64,000 bases of DNA from Hyperoplus lanceolatus (GCA_026929865.2 CM049403.1:28361501-28425500); one strand, 5' to 3'. Counted from the first letter of the stretch, positions 37,724-52,700 are shown. Numbers and translations: made by a program. Notes: generated by a model from the sequence alone, not told the origin.

Positions 37724-40700
37724 GTATGTGAGCACGGGCAATTCCCATGTCATTCACAATGACACGAGGTGACAAATTTGTTGCACTAGAAAAATGCGTC
37801 TTTGTCTAGACCTGGAAACAATTTATTTCTGTTTTTAACTTGAAATATTTCTCATGTATGATTTTTAGATTGATGCAAATCCATTGAAAACCTTTTGGCA
37901 AGGAATATGCAGTATTCAAGCACCAAAGACAAACATGTCCAAATTGCATAAAGCTACATAAACAATTTAAAGTGTCTGCATCAATTTTATTTTGAAAGGT
38001 AGGACGTCCACGTGAGATTAAGTAGGCCACTTTTATCCTTGCCAAATAGGTTTGTGTAAGTAGTACCCAAGAAGGATGACAAGGAAGCTTAAGCCGCTAG
38101 TTGGGTCTGCAAAAATATCAACAACAACTTTTGTTTTTATATTATTTGAAGTCACATTTGGACATTACTTAATCCTAAAGACAGGGAGAAGAAAGGATAA
38201 AGATAATACAACATTAAGTGACTACTGCAGCAAATGAATCATAGTATGTCTTAAGTTGCTGGGAGTGGCAGAGTTTAACCCTAACCATCAATTTTCTAAA
38301 GCAATGGGAGAGAGTTTTTAAGCTCATAAGAGATTATTACGCTACCATGTGAGAGCTGCATGCCAGACTTGGACTTGTTTTTAATGGGTGATCTAAAAAC
38401 ATGCCTGAAGTCTTCAACCTGTAATTATTCAAATAATCCTGAGTGCTGCTAGCATTTGTTTTTTCATGTGATCCCCACTGAAAAGCCAAGTCAGGATTTT
38501 TAATTTGTGTGTTTTTGAGCAAGGGGAATATTCAGTCTGAAAACATAACCTTTTTTTCTGATTTTAATTAAAGTTTCTTTTGGTCCAGATTCCGGATCAG
38601 CCAACTGGAATTAGATATACAGAAAGCTTTTGTATTTATCTTGAAACTGAATCCATACGGAGAAAGTAAATGGTGGATGTCCTCAGTTTGCATTCTGGCC
38701 TGTTGATGAAACCCCTGTGTACCCACGCATGACTGGATTTGTTTTAACAGTCTTGTCATGATGTTACGCAAAGGACTCACTTCTCCTCTTTCTTTTACAT
38801 TTCTATTATTACTGGCAGTTCCAAGTAGATGGCAAAGGGGGATGACCTGATTTTGTAGGAAGGGTGTGGAGGTTATAAATGGCACTTCTTCTTCCTACAG
38901 ACATGTCTTGAGTTAAACTTGTGTTTTTGGGGTAAATGTAAAAGGCACACATTTTCATTCCAGGGTAATTTTGGTAGTTTTTAAGGCTCACGATGACAGA
39001 CAGGAAATGTCTCTGTACTATTTTTGGATTTTTTTAATAGTTCTTGTTGCAGGGCTTCACATGGCCTGGGCTCCTCTGCTGTCTCTGTATATGTTGTGAA
39101 GTGGACGCTACCACAGAGGCTTGAGCTCGTGTAATCAATTGTTAAAGTGATATAACGGTTTAAAGATGATTGGCAGGCTTAATGCCACAAACGGTAAACC
39201 CTGTGTTATACATGCTGGTACATTCACAACACTTCATTTTGATTACCAATGTCTGGGTCATTTTGGTAATAGGTATATGGTTGTTTAAATATTTTGACAA
39301 TTAGAAATCAATTAATTTTATTCGATCGACAGAATGTATGTTGACAGGTTTTGATCACAGTCTTATCTTTTAAGTAACTTTATAAAGCAAAAATGGCAAA
39401 ACAAATTCACAATTGTCAGCCTGTTAAATGTACTGCCTTTTGTCTTTTTACATCATTTTAAATTAAGTATTTTAAAGAATCCTTAGGCTGTTGTAAGGAC
39501 AACAATTTTTAATCTCCAAACAACAATTATTTGATTACTTATGTGAGATTTATCAATTTAGTCATTTTTCAGGTAAATGCCAAACATTCTGCTGCTCAAG
39601 CTTCTCAAGTCTTTTATATTTATGATGAACTGTCCATCTTTGGCTTTACGACTGTTTGTCAGACCAAACAATACATTTTACATTTCTCTATAGTGCTATT
39701 TCACCTCTCTCACGTTGCTTCCTCTGCCCTTTATTAGGATGGAGTCATCTTGTCTGGACCTTGCCCTGGAGGGAGAGAGGCTGTGTAAGGCTGGAGACTA
39801 CCGTGCCGGTGTGTCCTTCTTTGAGTCTGCCATCCAGGTTGGAACAGAGGACCTCCAGATACTTAGCGCCATCTACAGCCAGCTGGGAAACGCATACTTT
39901 CACTTGCAAGAGTACAACAAAGCCCTGGAGTACCATCGACACGACCTCACACTTACCAGGTAAACACTCACACAACCGTTCTATACCATATCCTCCCTTT
40001 AAACCCCTTTTCATAGGGATCAAATCATTCCTCCTATTAGGATTCATGACCTTAGTTAGCTACTGCGCACATTACTTTTATGCTGGTCAATTATTAGATA
40101 AGCTATGATGAGTAACTTCCACGCCCCCATGAGTAATTCTGAGTAATTATTACAACACATGTACATGAGGTAAACCTTTGGCAATTGTGCATGGATGTTA
40201 TTCCTTCATGCTGTACGTCCAGGTTTTTTCTAAGCAGTAGAATCAACAACTGACACATTTCGTGGGCGCTACTTGAGCTCCTGCGCCAGTGTCAGGGGGG
40301 CGGCAACAGTTTGTAAACGCTGCCGCCATACTATGGAATACAGAGAGTGTTTAACTTTATGTCAACTCATTGGGTCATTGCTTGAATGTAACCGACATTC
40401 ATTCATATGAAAAAGGTATGCGCTTAAACTTCAAAGATTAAACTCTGAACAATTAGTTTTGAACAAACTTTTTTAATAACCGTTTTCCCCCACGATGATT
40501 AAATTGCTAGACTACCCTCCAGCCCTATTGTTGCCTGCAGCTGTAATTTACTATATTGCTTTTTTGTGTTTTCGTACTAGTACACTTCAGTAATCCACTA
40601 ATACTCCAGTCCAATTACATTCAAAGGGTTGTTTTTTTCTCTTTTATTAATTCCCAGAACAATTGGCGATGAGCTCGGTGAGGCCAAAGCCAGTGGTAAC

Positions 40701-43700
40701 CTTGGGAACACGTTAAAACTTTTGGGACGGTACGATGAAGCGGTGGTTTGTTGCCAGAGACATTTGGACATCACCAAAGCCATTTATGATAAGGTGGGTC
40801 ACAGCTTTAACAACAACAGAAAAGTTATCTAGGTTATTTGTGAAACCTTTTAATGATCCCTTTCCACTGTTCTGTAAATAACAAGTCCAGTCAGTAAATA
40901 AATGGATCCAAATTTGTTTTCAATCATGCCACATTACATGGTCTACAACCACGGAACAGTTTTGGTATGCACCAACAACTGCAGTGCGTCTATACTAGTT
41001 TGCCAAACCCGCATGCAAACAAGCAGGTCTGGTGTCAATGTATTTTAAGTATATAATTGCAGTACAGCTGGTCACTATGGTTTCCTTCGGTTAAAATGTG
41101 CTGTCCATGTGTGTGCAGGTCGGGCAGGCTCGAGCGCTGTATAATTTCGGGAATGTGTACCACGCCAAGGGCAAGAGCATCTGCTGGAGCGGATCAGAGC
41201 CGGGAGACTTCTCCGACGAGGCCAGGATAGCCCTGAGGAAGGCTGCACAGTATTATGAGTGAGTTGCTATCACGGATTGCTTCCAAACACTGACTGATCT
41301 GTGTTGTTTTTGCATTTATTTTGAAAAGCCCGAAGGAAGTGACTTGATTGTTGAAATGCCAGTATCTCAACTGAAGAGTGACAGGGTTGACCCCACAATA
41401 ACCTTGTTAGTTGCGTACCAAACTTCTGGCCCTTCCTTTATGGGATTAAAGGACATTAAAGCTTCACAAAACAAGTGCAAAATAAAAAATAAATAAAAGG
41501 GCAAGTAAAAAATCTTATTTTATAATGGAAGTATTTCTATGTTCTTTAAAATATGTTTCATCTCCAAGTAACTGGCCAATTTACATTTTTCATGTGAACA
41601 GCCAACTTACTCTTTGAGCATCAACATATGAACAATCAATTCCAAGTGTTGAAACCAACACTGGATGTTTTTCTCAGCACACACACACAGTACCGACAGG
41701 TAGCAGATCGTGAGGAGATATTCACTGATTTTTGACAAAGTGATTTTGACAACAAGCGTTCTCCAGAATAGTTGACTCCACCTTTAAAGCCACTACGAGT
41801 AACATGGCACGTTGGCGTCCCCTTTGGACAAAAGCGGTAGTATTTTTACGACACCCGCTGTCGCAAAGCGCGTGCCAGGTGCGTGAGTGTGAACTGAGAA
41901 GGGAGCAATATAGTGCATGTCCGTGTGTTGAGGAGTGTGAGGACTCTTTTCGGCTCCGTGAGAGTGGTTTTGACACTGCATCAACTAATGCCAGTCACTG
42001 CCACACACACCTGATTGCAATGAGTTGAGCAGTGTTACCTAACTAGGCCTACTCTCTCTCACGGAGCTGAGAGGGAGAGTGATATAGGCGTGTCCGACTC
42101 CTCACAGAAAGCGAATGAACGATAGACGGCAGTTAGTATGGATCACGATGAGGTAATGTGTTTATGTTGTTGTAAATAATACTTTGTGTTAGTACCAACC
42201 GCTCATTCATTTAGTAAACACTGCAGTCTAGTTTCGCTCTCGTGAAATTGTATACACGTTGCTTGGCAACGCCCTCGTCCCCCGTAGCCTATATCACTCT
42301 CCCTTTTAGCTTTTCTTCATTGCATTCTCTTTTTTTTCTTTGATGGTTCAGCTCCATTATCAGTCATTATGACGACAAATAACTGTATCAAACAAAGCTC
42401 CCGCTCCCCTTCCCTCACCTGGAGGGATAGGCTTCTCAATTCACGTTGCTGCGCCACACTGAAATCTGCGACCAATACGGATATGTGACCATAGAGCCTG
42501 CACGAGCGAACCGAAAATCGGACTAGGTGTGCGACCAGACCAAAAGCAGTAATAAAAACTATTTAAAAATGTCTTTCTTTGCACTGATGGTCTCGTTTGC
42601 TGTTAAAGGTAATTTATGATTATCAGAGGAAACATGAGGCTGTTTAAAAGATATTTAAATGTTACTCGTAGCCGCTTTAAGCACATAATAAGTGAATATA
42701 TTATGTACCATGACATGTGTAAATGTGTTTTTCTTGTCTTCTTTTTTCTTTAAACAAAAGAGCTAACCTGGTCATGGTGAAGGATTTGGGCGATCAGGCA
42801 GCCCAGGGTCGGACCTATGGTAACCTTGGCAACACTTACTACCTGCTGGGTGAATTTGAACGTGCAGTAGCAGCACATGAAAAGGTAGGCGATAACCTCT
42901 TCACTATCTGGCTTGCTGCCTTGTTTATGATGTGATAATTTAGTTAAGGAGAAATATATACGTTTTTACTCGCATACCTTTTATTAAATCAGTGCTTTTA
43001 CATTTATGTATTCGTACTGTCTGCACATTGTAAGGCACTTCATATTCATATCTAAATGTACAGTAACTACTGTTTTATACTGTTTGGTTTTGCCTTACCT
43101 TTTGCATTATTTAGACTTTATTTATTGTTTAAGTATATATATTTTTATAATGTCATCCTCTTGTACTTATTGCACCGTGGGCGGAGAGAAACATAATTTT
43201 GATTACTCCGTATGTCTGGCCCATATTGTAGCAATTGACAATCAAGCTGACTATGACTTTGACTTTGATGACCTGTTCTGACTGTGTGATTGCAGGCTGT
43301 GTGTGCCATGATTAGCACACAATGTCCTGAGCTTAATGAGAGTAATGTGCACCCTACTGTTTGTCCCGTTTGGCAGCGGCTGCTCATCGCTAAAGAGTTT
43401 GGGGATAAGTCAGCTGAGAGGAGGGCCCACTGTAACCTGGGCAACGCTAACATATTCCTCAGCCAGTTTGAAGTGGCAGCTGGACATTACAAGTAAGAAA
43501 AACAATTGGGGAACTTAAATATCTCTGTATGTCATCATCATAATTTTGTTTGAAAAAAAGAAAATCATGAGATTATTTCAAATTTTAGCTTAGTTTTAAC
43601 AACAAGTAAGTAAGATGTAGTTGAACTTATGAATACACAACCATAAATCAATTTGATAAGGATAAGTCCAATCAAACTTAAACGATCCCCAACGGGAAAT

Positions 43701-46700
43701 TGCTTCCTCACACCATCTGAGAATTAATTTGATGATCTCACAAGATGTCTTCATACTAGAAGCTATTATTGCTGACAAATTATGTATATTAACACACACT
43801 AAACCATGTCCTTAAACAACTACATTAGTGTTATAAACCATTTTTAAACCCCTCTGTTTAGCATGTATATGCCGTAAATAAAATCTTTGATACTGCAATT
43901 GTCCAGGAAGAGTACTTGATTAAAGTCCCATACCTCAGCATTTTCTCAACAGAGAAGCCCTTGAAAAAAAGTCAACAAAAGAAAAGTAAAGCATCAGATA
44001 ACTATCATTCCTCTGCTCCCACCCTACACATTCCTTGACCCTCTGCCCCCTTCATGTGTTTTTCGCGCCCCCCAGGAGAACTCTGCAGCTGGCCAGGCTT
44101 CTGAAGGACAAGGCGGTGGAGGCCCAGGCCTGTTACAGTCTGGGGAACACATACACACTACTGCAGGACTACGAGAGAGCCATCGACTACCACCTCAAAC
44201 ATCTGGTCATTGCTCAGGTCCTAAACGACAGGTATATATATATATACGGCCGTAATAAAAACCCATTTGTTGTTGTCACCTTTTTCGACAAACTGTCTTT
44301 GAAGTATACATGCATGTACAGTTTGAATGTGGGTGGCCCCTGGTTAAATGAATGTACCTGCCTTTTTTTTTTTTACTGTGACTGCCAACACTCATGAAGC
44401 CACAGCTTACTACACAAACAGTGAAACTTCTAAAGGAAGCAGCAATCAGTTTTGCTGACATAATTGAGTGTCATTAACACATAATATACACTAATAGATG
44501 CCACCATTAAGAAAAGGATATAACCACAAATATATGCAAATTCACAATTGTACTATTACCAGATTATAGCTGGTATAATCAGTTTATAAAGCACGATACT
44601 CTGCGATAGATTAGATCAGCTCCTCCTCAGCCAACTGTAACAATCTGATCAACAGATGTCTCAGCTTGAAAACTATGTTCCTTTGTTTCACTCCACAAAC
44701 AGTCAGTGCAGATTGCTTCTCCCCCTGCTATATTTCTGCTAACAAGGCCATACTGTTATTCATTTGGAAGTCTCCTTCTACACTAATAGGCTTAGAGAAA
44801 GACAGCCAAGATTGTGTGGTAGTGTCAACGTTAACAGCGATATTTTCATTTAAGTCGTAAAATGTAGAAATGTAATGTTTTTATTTGGTGGGACAGAGGG
44901 AGTTCTTTCATTTCTCTTATTCATTTTGCACAAAAATAATCTTTCTAAAAGTAGAACGTTTGGATTTCTTGTTTAAAATAATGTCATTTTTGTAGATTGT
45001 TTGAAATGTGTACCTAGATGTGAGATGCATGTTAGGGCTATGATCAATACGGAGTTTTTAAATACCAACTGTTGTTGCAAAATTAGTATAAACCCATGTT
45101 AAGCTCAGGTTATTTTGTGATTGTGTAGTGTGACAGTGTTGATGAATGCCCTTCCCACTCTTGCCTAATCTGAGCTGAAGTTGCTCAGCCTGTTTCTCTC
45201 TCTGTGTGTGTCTCACTGCAGAGTCGGAGAAGGAAGAGCGTACTGGAGTCTAGGAAATGCCCACACCGCCCTGGGGAATCACCAGCAAGCCATGTACTTT
45301 GCAGAGAAACATCTGGAGATTGCCCAAGAGGTGACTGTTTATGGTTCATAACCAACTCCCTCAGAGTCCTATCGCTAGCTGCCATCAGCCCACAGCCCCC
45401 TCTACTGGTTGTCTGGGGGATAGCAGGGAATACTGGCTTCTTTTTATGCAGCATTTGTATGTATGCACGTATGATGGATGTTTTTAAATAATGATACAAT
45501 TTACAACGCCACTGTAAAAATGAATCCCACTTAAAGGTGGTGTCAGTGATTCTGGAGAAGGTTTGTTGTCAAAATCAATGAATATCTCCTCACGATCTGC
45601 TACGTGTCTGTACTGTGTGTGCGCTGAAAAAAAATCTGGTGTTCAAACCCAACCTGGGCTCTGTAAACTGTTATGTAAACAAAGGGTGTGTAAACAAAGG
45701 TGAGGTGACACACTCTAGCTAGCAACATGCCCGTTTACAGAGCCTAGGCTGTGTATTAACTCTGGGTTTATTTTCAGCGCACAGACAGTACGGACTGGTA
45801 GCAGATCGTGAGGAGATATTCACTGATTTTGACCAAAAGTGGTTTTGATAACAAGCTTTCTCCAGAATCACTGACTCCACCTTTAACTCGTCAATGTTGC
45901 AGACTGGAGACAAGAGCGGTGAGGCGACAGCCAGGATGAACTTGTCGGACCTCCGGCTGGTCGTAGGTCTGAAGTCCAAACCCAACATTTTCCGCAACAC
46001 CAACACTAACAGCTCTGCTCTGCAAGGAAGCTTCCATGGTTACCCCAGCCTGTCAGGTAAATGTGCACTCCCCACAAAAAGCCTGCCATTTTCAAAACAA
46101 TTTAGCAGCATGCTTTTATGCACTCAATGCACATATTTAGAGATATTCAATTTCGCGCTGTGTGCTTTTACACCTCTAGTAGCATTATGGAACAGTTTTT
46201 GTCCATTCTGTGTGTGCTGAAAACAGCGTTAATATAAGGTACATCCCAGGCTATGTAAACTGCATGTTGCTAGCTACGGTGGGTCCCTTTGTTTACATAC
46301 CTGTTTACAGAGCCTAGGCTTTGTTTTTACACCAGTGATTTTTACATCAATCATTGTTAATGGCAGACTCCACCTTCAATGTGCGAAGAAACACAATAAT
46401 GCACCAACAAAGCAGGGAAGAAGAAAACTAATGGCTAGTAAACATGAACGTTTCCAATGCCGGATTATATTTACTTCATACTTTAATCTTCTTTGCAAAG
46501 GATTTGTGAGGAAGGAAATGCATTCAGCAGGTTTGTTAGCTCATGGGGAGACACACAATAAGTTACACTGAATCTAACTTCTGTTTGTGACTTTGAGAAC
46601 TCCACAGGGCACCCTTTAAATCACTGTTGTCCTGTATGAATAATTTAACATGCAGCCACCCTGTTGAATTGTGTATGTTTGTCCCAGGGGTCCAGTCTCC

Positions 46701-49700
46701 ATCAAGGACAAGAGGCAGTGCAGAGAATCTGGAACAGTGTCCATCTCCGAACAAAAGTGATACTGGCGATTCATCGGAAAATTCAGTATGTATAAAACTA
46801 AATCATAAAAGTAATATTTTTTAGTCCCAAATGCATTTCGACCTAATGGCAGTTGCTAACGTCAGAACACAATTTCAGATTTCTTTATTTAGAAGGAACA
46901 GCGCACATTGATAAACATGAGCACCAAAGTTCAACATGTAAATGTGCCAGATTTAGCCATGCAGGCTAATTTTCACCTGTAGTCCATGTAGGTAGATAGC
47001 TTAAAAGAAACATTAAGAAAAGAAAAATACAACACAAAAACAAAATGACACAAGCACAGACAAGTACAATTATACAATTTTTCCAACACATAACAGGTTG
47101 GTGACGTGTGAAAAATATGAAACGAGTAGCATACAGACGGATAGAAGTGCATGAACATATGACACGATTAAAACAAATAAGCATTTAAAGCGACTCTTAC
47201 CTTTGTTGCATTTTTACACTTTTTTTGGATTAGGTTAAAATGGTATTAATAAGGTAATGACACTCTAAAATATAAGACAGACCCACCAGGAGTAAAAACA
47301 AACAATGATTTTAATCTCATAATATTATGAAATATATATATAAAATTCAACCAATCAAATCGTTCTGACCGAACGATTTGATTGGCCGACAGACCTGTCT
47401 GTTTGCGGTCTGCTTCTGTATTGCGCATTCTCAACTAGAGGGTTTGTTTTGATTCCACGGCAGACAGTAGCGAGTAGCGACCATTGTAGAAAAGGCCCCA
47501 ACGTTCATAAGTTACAGTGTTGTTATTTCTTACAGTGTGTTAAAATGTGTTTTGTTCAGTGTGGATAGCAGTCAGTTGGGCCGTGACGTCAGTCGGACAG
47601 AGAGCCTGTTTAGTTTCCTTTCTCTTCTCCCTCAGTCAGATGTGTGAGCGTTGCCGCAGTAAGCGATCATTCCACATGGAAACGTGTTTATCTGAGTTTA
47701 AATGTGAATCACCCGTGTGTGAGTATGTACATGCAGTCCCGACCGCTGTTATAATATAGTTTGCATGCGATTCGCGGGTCGCAACAGCTGTTGTAACGTC
47801 TCCTCACGAGCGGAGTTTAAACCTTTGTTCTTTTCCCGCGATCTATGTGCGACTATGCCTGTGAAAGAAGGAAAATAAAGAGCGGATAAAACCCTACTCC
47901 TCCTCTTAGTCTCATGCTTATAGTCTGACGCCTTTGGCCATAAGTGTTATTCTGGCCGACAACTCTGAAGTGAAACCAGTGATACAAGCATGGAATGAGG
48001 GTGTGGGGGCATTGGAGGGAGGCGGGATGGTATGATAGTGCTGTAATTCTCAATTGCAGGATTGGTAAGAGTCCCTTTTTAAAGAAAGACAAAAAGCACA
48101 ATTTAAAAAAAATAAATAAATTAGAAGTTATTTCAAAGTCATGTATATTAAATTGTTGGTGCTCTGTTCCTACATTTGGTCGTGTGTTATGGCTTCAAGA
48201 ACATTTGACCCACATATGCAAAAGCTTTCTTAAATATTTATATTTTCGATTTTTATATTTTTGACATTTAGGGGAGAACGGGGTAAGTAGGCACACTTTT
48301 TACTCTAGTGAGAATTGCTCATCACCAAAACATCTGTCAATAGCCATTCCTACATTAAATTGAAGCTTAAGGTGTTGGCTAGAAATGTGTGTCTCTCTTT
48401 TTTTCCAACTTATTGTAATGAAGAAGTAATTTACCATCAAAGACACTCTGACACATTGTGACAACCAACCCCATCAAGGGGTCGGTTGTCACACACTATG
48501 GGGTTGTTTGTCACAATGTTATCTTAATGGGAAAAATCTTAAAAAGAAGGCAAGGAGGCAGAACCAAATTTGAATGTTTAATTGCATTGTCAAGTTGACA
48601 AATAGGCCTACATAACATTCTGTAGCCTTGGCAGCTGGTCTAGTTTGGGATGCACTGGGTTGTTTTGATTTTGTTGCCCTTTTTCTTTTGCTTGCTAGCT
48701 GCCTTTTCCTGCTCTATTCTTTCCTTCTCTGGGGTGTCAGTGAGGATACAGCTTGACAATTTCTTTCGTTATTGGGTTCCTTTTCTGGCTGCAGCCTTGA
48801 GATAACATGTGACAACCAACCCCCCAAAAATTTGACGACCAACCCCAACTTGAATTTCTTGCTAGCATCAAGGCCAACAACCATCTGACAACTAATTAGC
48901 TTGCTAACCACAATCTAAACTATAGTTTACCCTTCACACTTTCTGAGGGTAACAAGTGTTTTGTTATAAACCCATTGTGTAAAAGCCTAGAAGAAAAATA
49001 CTGAGAAGCAAAATATTTTGAATTTGACATGAAAAACACAAAACATCCTCTCACCTGAAATGCAGCAGTCTAACTCCAAGGAAGTCTATGTATGTGACCT
49101 CTGATCCCAATTCTGGACCTTTTTTATATCAACATTTCAGAGCTAGCGCGCTCTGGTGGCGAGATATAAAGAATGTGACATCCAACCCATGTGACAAATT
49201 ACCCCGTTCTCCCCTATAGTATGAATTTCCCTTAATTCCAAGAAACTGTCCGTCTAACCTGTATCGCTAACATGAGTAAAACATTAGTCGATAAACTATT
49301 TAATGACATTTAAATGACCAATTCTCTATTCACTTTTAATGTACAGGTCTGGGGCGAGGAAACATTCCCCGCTCCTTCCAAAAACAACACCATCAAGGCT
49401 TCTACCAAGCTCTTCCTCTTCCACCGGCTGAAAAGCAAGAAGCACAAGAACAACAAATCCTCTCATAAAGACCAGCATGAAGCCCACACCGAGCCCTCCT
49501 CTCCTGAGCCGGACACACCCGTGTCTGTTAAGGTATTTATTTTTCTAAATGCAGTTCATTGTCCTGCCCACTCATAACATCACTACAACACAGCAAGAGG
49601 CTTATGTGCAAAAAGGATTAACACCAAAAAGGTTAAGGGTGAAACATCTACATAGCTTCACTCAGTACAAAGTATTAAAACTGAAGGAGGAAATGCTTTG

Positions 49701-52700
49701 GAGTGGCAAATGAGATCTTTTTTTCTGATCCATGTGTTTTTGAAAGCAATTTCATTTGTTGAGCATTTTCCCACTTTTTTTCTGTCTTTTTAAAGACCAT
49801 AGAATGAAAGTTAATTAAAGTGGCAATTTATGAATGAGACCATAAACAAAATGCCATAAAACAACCTAAACATTTGACTAAATGAGGATATGCACTCTGT
49901 ATTCAACATTTTAATACATTTTCTGTCTGCTAATTGTTGTTTCCCTTTATCTGTGATTGCTTTCGTTAAAGGATAAATATTACGTATGACATTATGTAGT
50001 GTGTCCAAGGCAAGCTGTTTGCCCTTTCAATCCTGTATTTTCAAATTATTTCAAAGTCAGGTATCCTGTTTCCTTAAATCCCTGAAGCCCTTTTCCAATG
50101 TTATTAAGCCTATTTGTTTTGTTTTTTTACATCCCTGTAGCCAGGATCAAGGAACACTATTGGGGAGGATGGCTTTTTCGACCTGCTCTCTCGTTTCCAG
50201 GGCAACAGAATGGACGACCAAAGGTGCTCCCTCCTGGATGATCAGGGCCCCGTTCCTAATCATTCCTCTCCCTCCTCCACCCCACCTGTAGCTGGGAGGA
50301 AACGTGAGTCTGCCCCCTCGTGCTCTCAGCTGTCTTCACACCATATGGAACTGTTGACTGATACAGTATTATTCCAGGAAAAATGTACAAGTTGAAACAT
50401 GTTAGAGAAATTTGTTCTCGATAAAAGGTATTTTTTTTTCATATTTATATTTATAGTCTGCGATCGATCGGTTTACAGTAGGGAGCAGGCCCCCAGGATG
50501 CTGCCTTCTCCGAGCAGCCAGCATGGACTAGTGGCCAACCCATTGGTACTGCATGCTGTGAATGGGAGCTTATTTTCCATGGAGCCCAGAGGCAGATTTC
50601 CCCGTCCACACAATACAAGCGGCGAACAAGATTGTGTCTCCGCAAATTTTTTCTGGATATCAATCATAGGCTCATACTTATCTTTAGACCATGTACTAAT
50701 AAAACTGAAGTTTTCTCATTTAAAAACTTCACCTCAAGCGTTTTATTAGCCCAACGGCTTTCAACGTCTTTCAGTTTGTTTTCGCGGGAGGAGGAGGCAT
50801 GGGTTACACTCGGTTACACTGCTTTCTTCATCCAAGAACGTCAGTGAAACGTACACTGCGCGTCACGCTTTAGGGGCGTGTTGTCACCATGGACGCGGAA
50901 GCCGAAGCCAGGAATACTTCCTGTATGGTTGCCCTGCGCCAATGAGCAGCTTTCATAGGAATGAATGGCTTCAACGTAACAACGGTTTTCAGTCCGCTGT
51001 CCATTTCTTTATAGGTCCATGGTAGGGAGAGGCTTTTAATACCTTTGCCCTTATATGGTGTGAATACAGCATGTCCACTACATATTAAGTGTTGTGTGTG
51101 CAGTGTTTCAGCTTTTAACATTTTTCAGTGATGGCCTTAGAAAATATAAAAATAGAAATTGCAATTGGCTGCAGAGTTTGACCTGTGTTGTTGATCGTCT
51201 CGAGGTCCACTATTGGCAAACTCTACGATTAATTTTCAAATTATCATGGGTGTATTTCTGCAATAGGTAATAAATGTTACAATAAAGCTGAAAAGCTATG
51301 GCTGCTGCTTCTGGATTAGCTATTCTAAAAGCCAGCCTGAATTTAATGACATACTACTGTATATGGCTGACTAAAGTGACGTGACTTCTACACACTTTTC
51401 TGTTACTCACTAACTCCAACAAACCCTGTGTCGGAGACATAGGTAACACAGGTGCAGTTTGAATGTACCAACCTAAAGAAATGGTAGTTATTCCTTCCAA
51501 GTCAAACCTCTTATTCTGGAGGAGACACTGGTGTGGTTCATTCTTTGTTTGTGTTCAAGCTGACTTCAACTGACACGCCACTCAAACTCTATTACTTGAG
51601 TACCAAACACTTAGATTAAACTTTCAAGGCGAGAAGTGGTGAAAGGTTTTTAGTTTCATCCTTCAATCGGCATCTTCTATATTTTTCTCCATCTTAAACT
51701 GCTTACTATTGTGCTCCTCTGGACAAAACAACAAAGATTGTGTAGCTTTCAAGTCTATGGGCAGTGTTTGATGCTTAAATAGTAGATTTTGAGTGTGGCT
51801 TTAAATTTGGTAGAATCTGTGTAACCCAAGATTATCTCATCCTTTTTTTCCCTGTAGAGTGCTGGGTAGAGGAGCAAGAGTCTCACTGTCGCCACCACAA
51901 GCACAATACACCATCCTCCAGTTCCCTTTGTCACAGACCCAACCCACAGATAAAATAACTATCTCTTGTTATCTAGCTATTTTAGAGCGCGGCGAAACAC
52001 CATTTCAGGATCCTGGTCATTTCCTGGAACTGCTGGCCAGCTCCCAAGCCCGCCGCCTGGACGACCAACGAGTCAGCCTGAACCATTTTCCTGGCTTACG
52101 GCTCAGCACCTCCAGCCTGCCTTGTACACCCACCACCTCAGACCGGCCCCTCCCGCCAGGTAATGGAATACTGCTTTTTTATGTCTTCTCCCTCAGTGTC
52201 ACCACTAGAATGTACACTGAACTTGTACATTTTTATCATTTTAACTTGCTATATTTAATTTAGCACTTTTTTTCTCCACTTTATCTATATTTTATTGTTT
52301 TTTGTTATAGGGGAGAGTGGCCTAAGTTGTGCCACTTTTTACGCAAAGTGATTTTAAAGTGAGGCCTTGACAGTAAAGTCTCCAACTCAAATATGTACAT
52401 ATATTTCAGGATGTTGTGCGTCCCTGGCAATAAAAACTTTGGATCTGGAATAAACTCTTTAAGAAATATAGCTTTCGGAAAAAAAGTTGTCTTGCCCGCT
52501 GGGCCGTAGTTTGGACACCCCTGACTTAGGCCACTCTCCCCTATAACATTTCATTAGTTATATTCTTATTGTTATAGATTTCATTATGTTTTAGACTGTT
52601 TTTAATTCAAGTTTTATTTTTGGTAATTTATAATTCTGATATTGTTTTCATTTGTTATTGTTATTTTATTGACTTTCTGTTCATTATTCTTATACTTTTG

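Noticed and set aside
41804..42028. 74-residue plus-strand ORF and overlapping minus-strand ORFs
   Set aside because: They lie wholly inside the family D MITE and lack any transposase motif.
43006..43281. 91-residue ORF upstream of a gpsm2 TPR exon
   Set aside because: Low-complexity start, no splice consistency with the TPR frame, no family resemblance.
50451..50749. Possible extra gpsm2 exon (block around MLPSPSSQHGLVANPLV)
   Set aside because: No fitting acceptor/donor pair keeps the GoLoco frame, and the neighbouring exons already join in phase.
51859..51985. Upstream extension of the gpsm2 GoLoco 2 exon (open frame starting MLGRGARVSLS)
   Set aside because: The open frame runs through, but joining it from the previous exon's phase at the cctgtag acceptor gives a stop. 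The acceptor at 51985 keeps phase and puts GoLoco 2 at the same residue numbers as in human LGN.
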